A stretch of DNA of 5,853 bases from Acidobacteriota bacterium (GTDB lineage Bacteria > Acidobacteriota > Vicinamibacteria > Vicinamibacterales > UBA2999), in the NCBI GenBank assembly GCA_013813075.1, contig JACCSI010000217.1, forward strand, positions 1 through 5,853, written 5' to 3'. Below are positions 4,894 through 5,853 of the stretch, piece after piece. Position 1 is the stretch's first letter. The number at the start of each line of letters is the position of its first letter. The translations under genes were made by a program, and so were the position numbers. The notes under the pieces were generated by a model. The model was not told where the DNA came from. It did not search any database and saw only the letters and a program-made list of their open reading frames with translations.

Positions 4894-5853
4894 CGATTCG
4901 CTTCAACGCCCTCGTGCCTGTAGAAGATGCTTCCGAGATTGACGCCGCCATCCGGCGCGTCGTCGCCAGCGGCTGGTTCGTGCTCGGCCCTGAAGTCGAA
5001 GGTTTCGAGTCTGAGTTCGCAGCCGCCTGCGGCGCGCGCTATGGTGTCGGCGTCGGCACCGGCACCGATGCCATTACGCTGGTGTTGCGCGCGCTCGATA
5101 TCGGGCCTGGCGACGAAGTGATTACGTCCCCGCTGTCGGCGGCGTACTCGGCGCTGGCGATCATGATGGCCGGCGCGCGGCCGGTGTTCGCCGACATTGA
5201 TCCCGAGCGCCTGACCATTGACCCCGACGCCGTCGCGGCGGCGGTTACCACACGGACGCGCGCGATTCTGCCGGTGCATCTCTACGGCCAGGCGGCGGAT
5301 ATGGCCGCCATCGAACGCATCGCGGCGCGACACGCGCTGGCGATCGTCGAGGATGCGTGCCAGGCCCATCTTGCGACCTCCGATGGGCGCCCGGTCGGCA
5401 CTATCGGCGTGGCGGGTGCCTTCAGCTTCTATCCGACGAAAAATCTCGGCGCTTTCGGTGACGGCGGCGCCGTGATTACGCAAGACCGGACTCTGGCCGA
5501 TCGGATTAAACGGTTGCGCAATGGGGGCCAGACGTCGCGGTATCACCATCAAGAGGCGGGGGCCAATTCTCGGCTCGATGAGATCCAGGCGGCAATATTG
5601 CGGGCGCGTCTGCCGTACTTAGGCCGCTGGACCGACCGGCGGCGGGCGATGGCCGGACGATATCGCCGCGAACTCGCGGACGCGCATTTCCACGTGCCTC
5701 GCGAATGCGACGGCGGTCACGTCTATCACTTGTTTCCGGTGCTTAGCCCCAACCGAGCCTCACTGCAGTCGCATCTCGCCGGGGCCGGGATTGAAACTCT
5801 CATTCACTATGCGGTCCCGATCCCGCGCCAGCCGGCCCTGAGCACCTCCGCAC
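4890..5853 (+). CDS. DegT/DnrJ/EryC1/StrS-family PLP-dependent sugar aminotransferase (3' end outside window)
   Basis: 321 codons are present and the frame is still open at the window end. Family members usually have about 360-400 residues, so the C-terminal part is missing. The fold type I motifs are clear: LGPEVEGFE near residues 32-40, the GTGTDAI cofactor-phosphate loop, PVHLYGQ, VEDACQAH with Asp155 contacting the PLP ring nitrogen, and FSFYPTKNLGAFGDGGA with the Schiff-base Lys184. NSRLDEIQAAIL, contacting the other subunit, follows. These enzymes move an amino group from glutamate to a keto nucleotide sugar. The PVHLYGQ, FSFYPTKNLGA and NSRLDEIQ wording resembles the DesV/FdtB group, which aminates C3, more than ArnB/PglE-type C4 enzymes. 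That is from memory and not decisive. The segment after GDEVIT reads SPLSAAYSALAI rather than the commoner PANTFIATA type. The ATG overlaps the SDR stop by 4 nt (ATGA), implying co-translation with it. Confidence 0.9.
   Translation, partial: MTIRFNALVPVEDASEIDAAIRRVVASGWFVLGPEVEGFESEFAAACGARYGVGVGTGTDAITLVLRALDIGPGDEVITSPLSAAYSALAIMMAGARPVFADIDPERLTIDPDAVAAAVTTRTRAILPVHLYGQAADMAAIERIAARHALAIVEDACQAHLATSDGRPVGTIGVAGAFSFYPTKNLGAFGDGGAVITQDRTLADRIKRLRNGGQTSRYHHQEAGANSRLDEIQAAILRARLPYLGRWTDRRRAMAGRYRRELADAHFHVPRECDGGHVYHLFPVLSPNRASLQSHLAGAGIETLIHYAVPIPRQPALSTSA

Noticed and set aside
4857..5552. Antisense reading frame (231 codons) opposite the aminotransferase
   Set aside because: The + strand encodes an uninterrupted aminotransferase with all catalytic motifs here; the antisense product is Arg-rich and resembles no family I know.
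1..5853. Mobile elements, CRISPR arrays, tRNA/rRNA genes, defence systems
   Set aside because: No transposase or integrase motif, terminal repeats, spaced direct repeats or cloverleaf-like segments were seen. The whole window is explained by one glycan-type operon and a short leader.

Overview
The window is a compact, GC-rich stretch (by eye clearly above 60 % G+C) that is almost entirely coding on the + strand. It holds six consecutive genes, five complete and the last cut by the window end. Codon use is strongly G/C-ending, the first gene starts with GTG, and neighbouring genes overlap at their start and stop codons. Together with the protein flavours this suggests a GC-rich soil or sediment bacterium. 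Acidobacteriota is my best guess, but no rRNA or other marker is present, so the assignment is weak.

Layout: bases 1-155 are a non-coding leader with weak promoter-like elements and one imperfect inverted repeat. Next come a divergent YchF/Obg-type nucleotide-binding protein with a TGS domain (156-1247), a GT4-family retaining glycosyltransferase (1247-2293), a GT-A family 2 glycosyltransferase with two C-terminal membrane segments (2286-3155), and a soluble-looking polyprenol-phosphate-mannose-synthase-type GT2 (3152-3877). The last two are an extended SDR sugar-nucleotide epimerase/dehydratase-like protein (3874-4893) and a DegT/DnrJ/EryC1/StrS-type PLP sugar aminotransferase (4890 to beyond 5853). 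Every junction overlaps (1, 8, 4, 4 and 4 nt), which points to one translationally coupled operon. No terminator is visible, and the operon runs out of the window.

Function: the last five genes look like part of a surface-glycan or glycoconjugate cluster. The two DPM1-like GT2 enzymes would charge a polyprenyl phosphate with sugar on the cytoplasmic face. The SDR and aminotransferase would make a modified, probably amino, nucleotide sugar, and the GT4 enzyme would add a residue to a lipid-linked acceptor. Substrates cannot be read from the sequence.

The two most unusual proteins are the YchF-like protein and the SDR. The YchF-like protein keeps the P-loop, the NxxE motif and the TGS domain but has lost the G3 DxxG glycine and the usual switch sequences. 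The SDR has Asn at the position of the catalytic Tyr of YxxxK and lacks the Asp-Glu pair of 4,6-dehydratases. I see no mobile element, CRISPR array, RNA gene or defence system, and nothing that amounts to a wholly new system.
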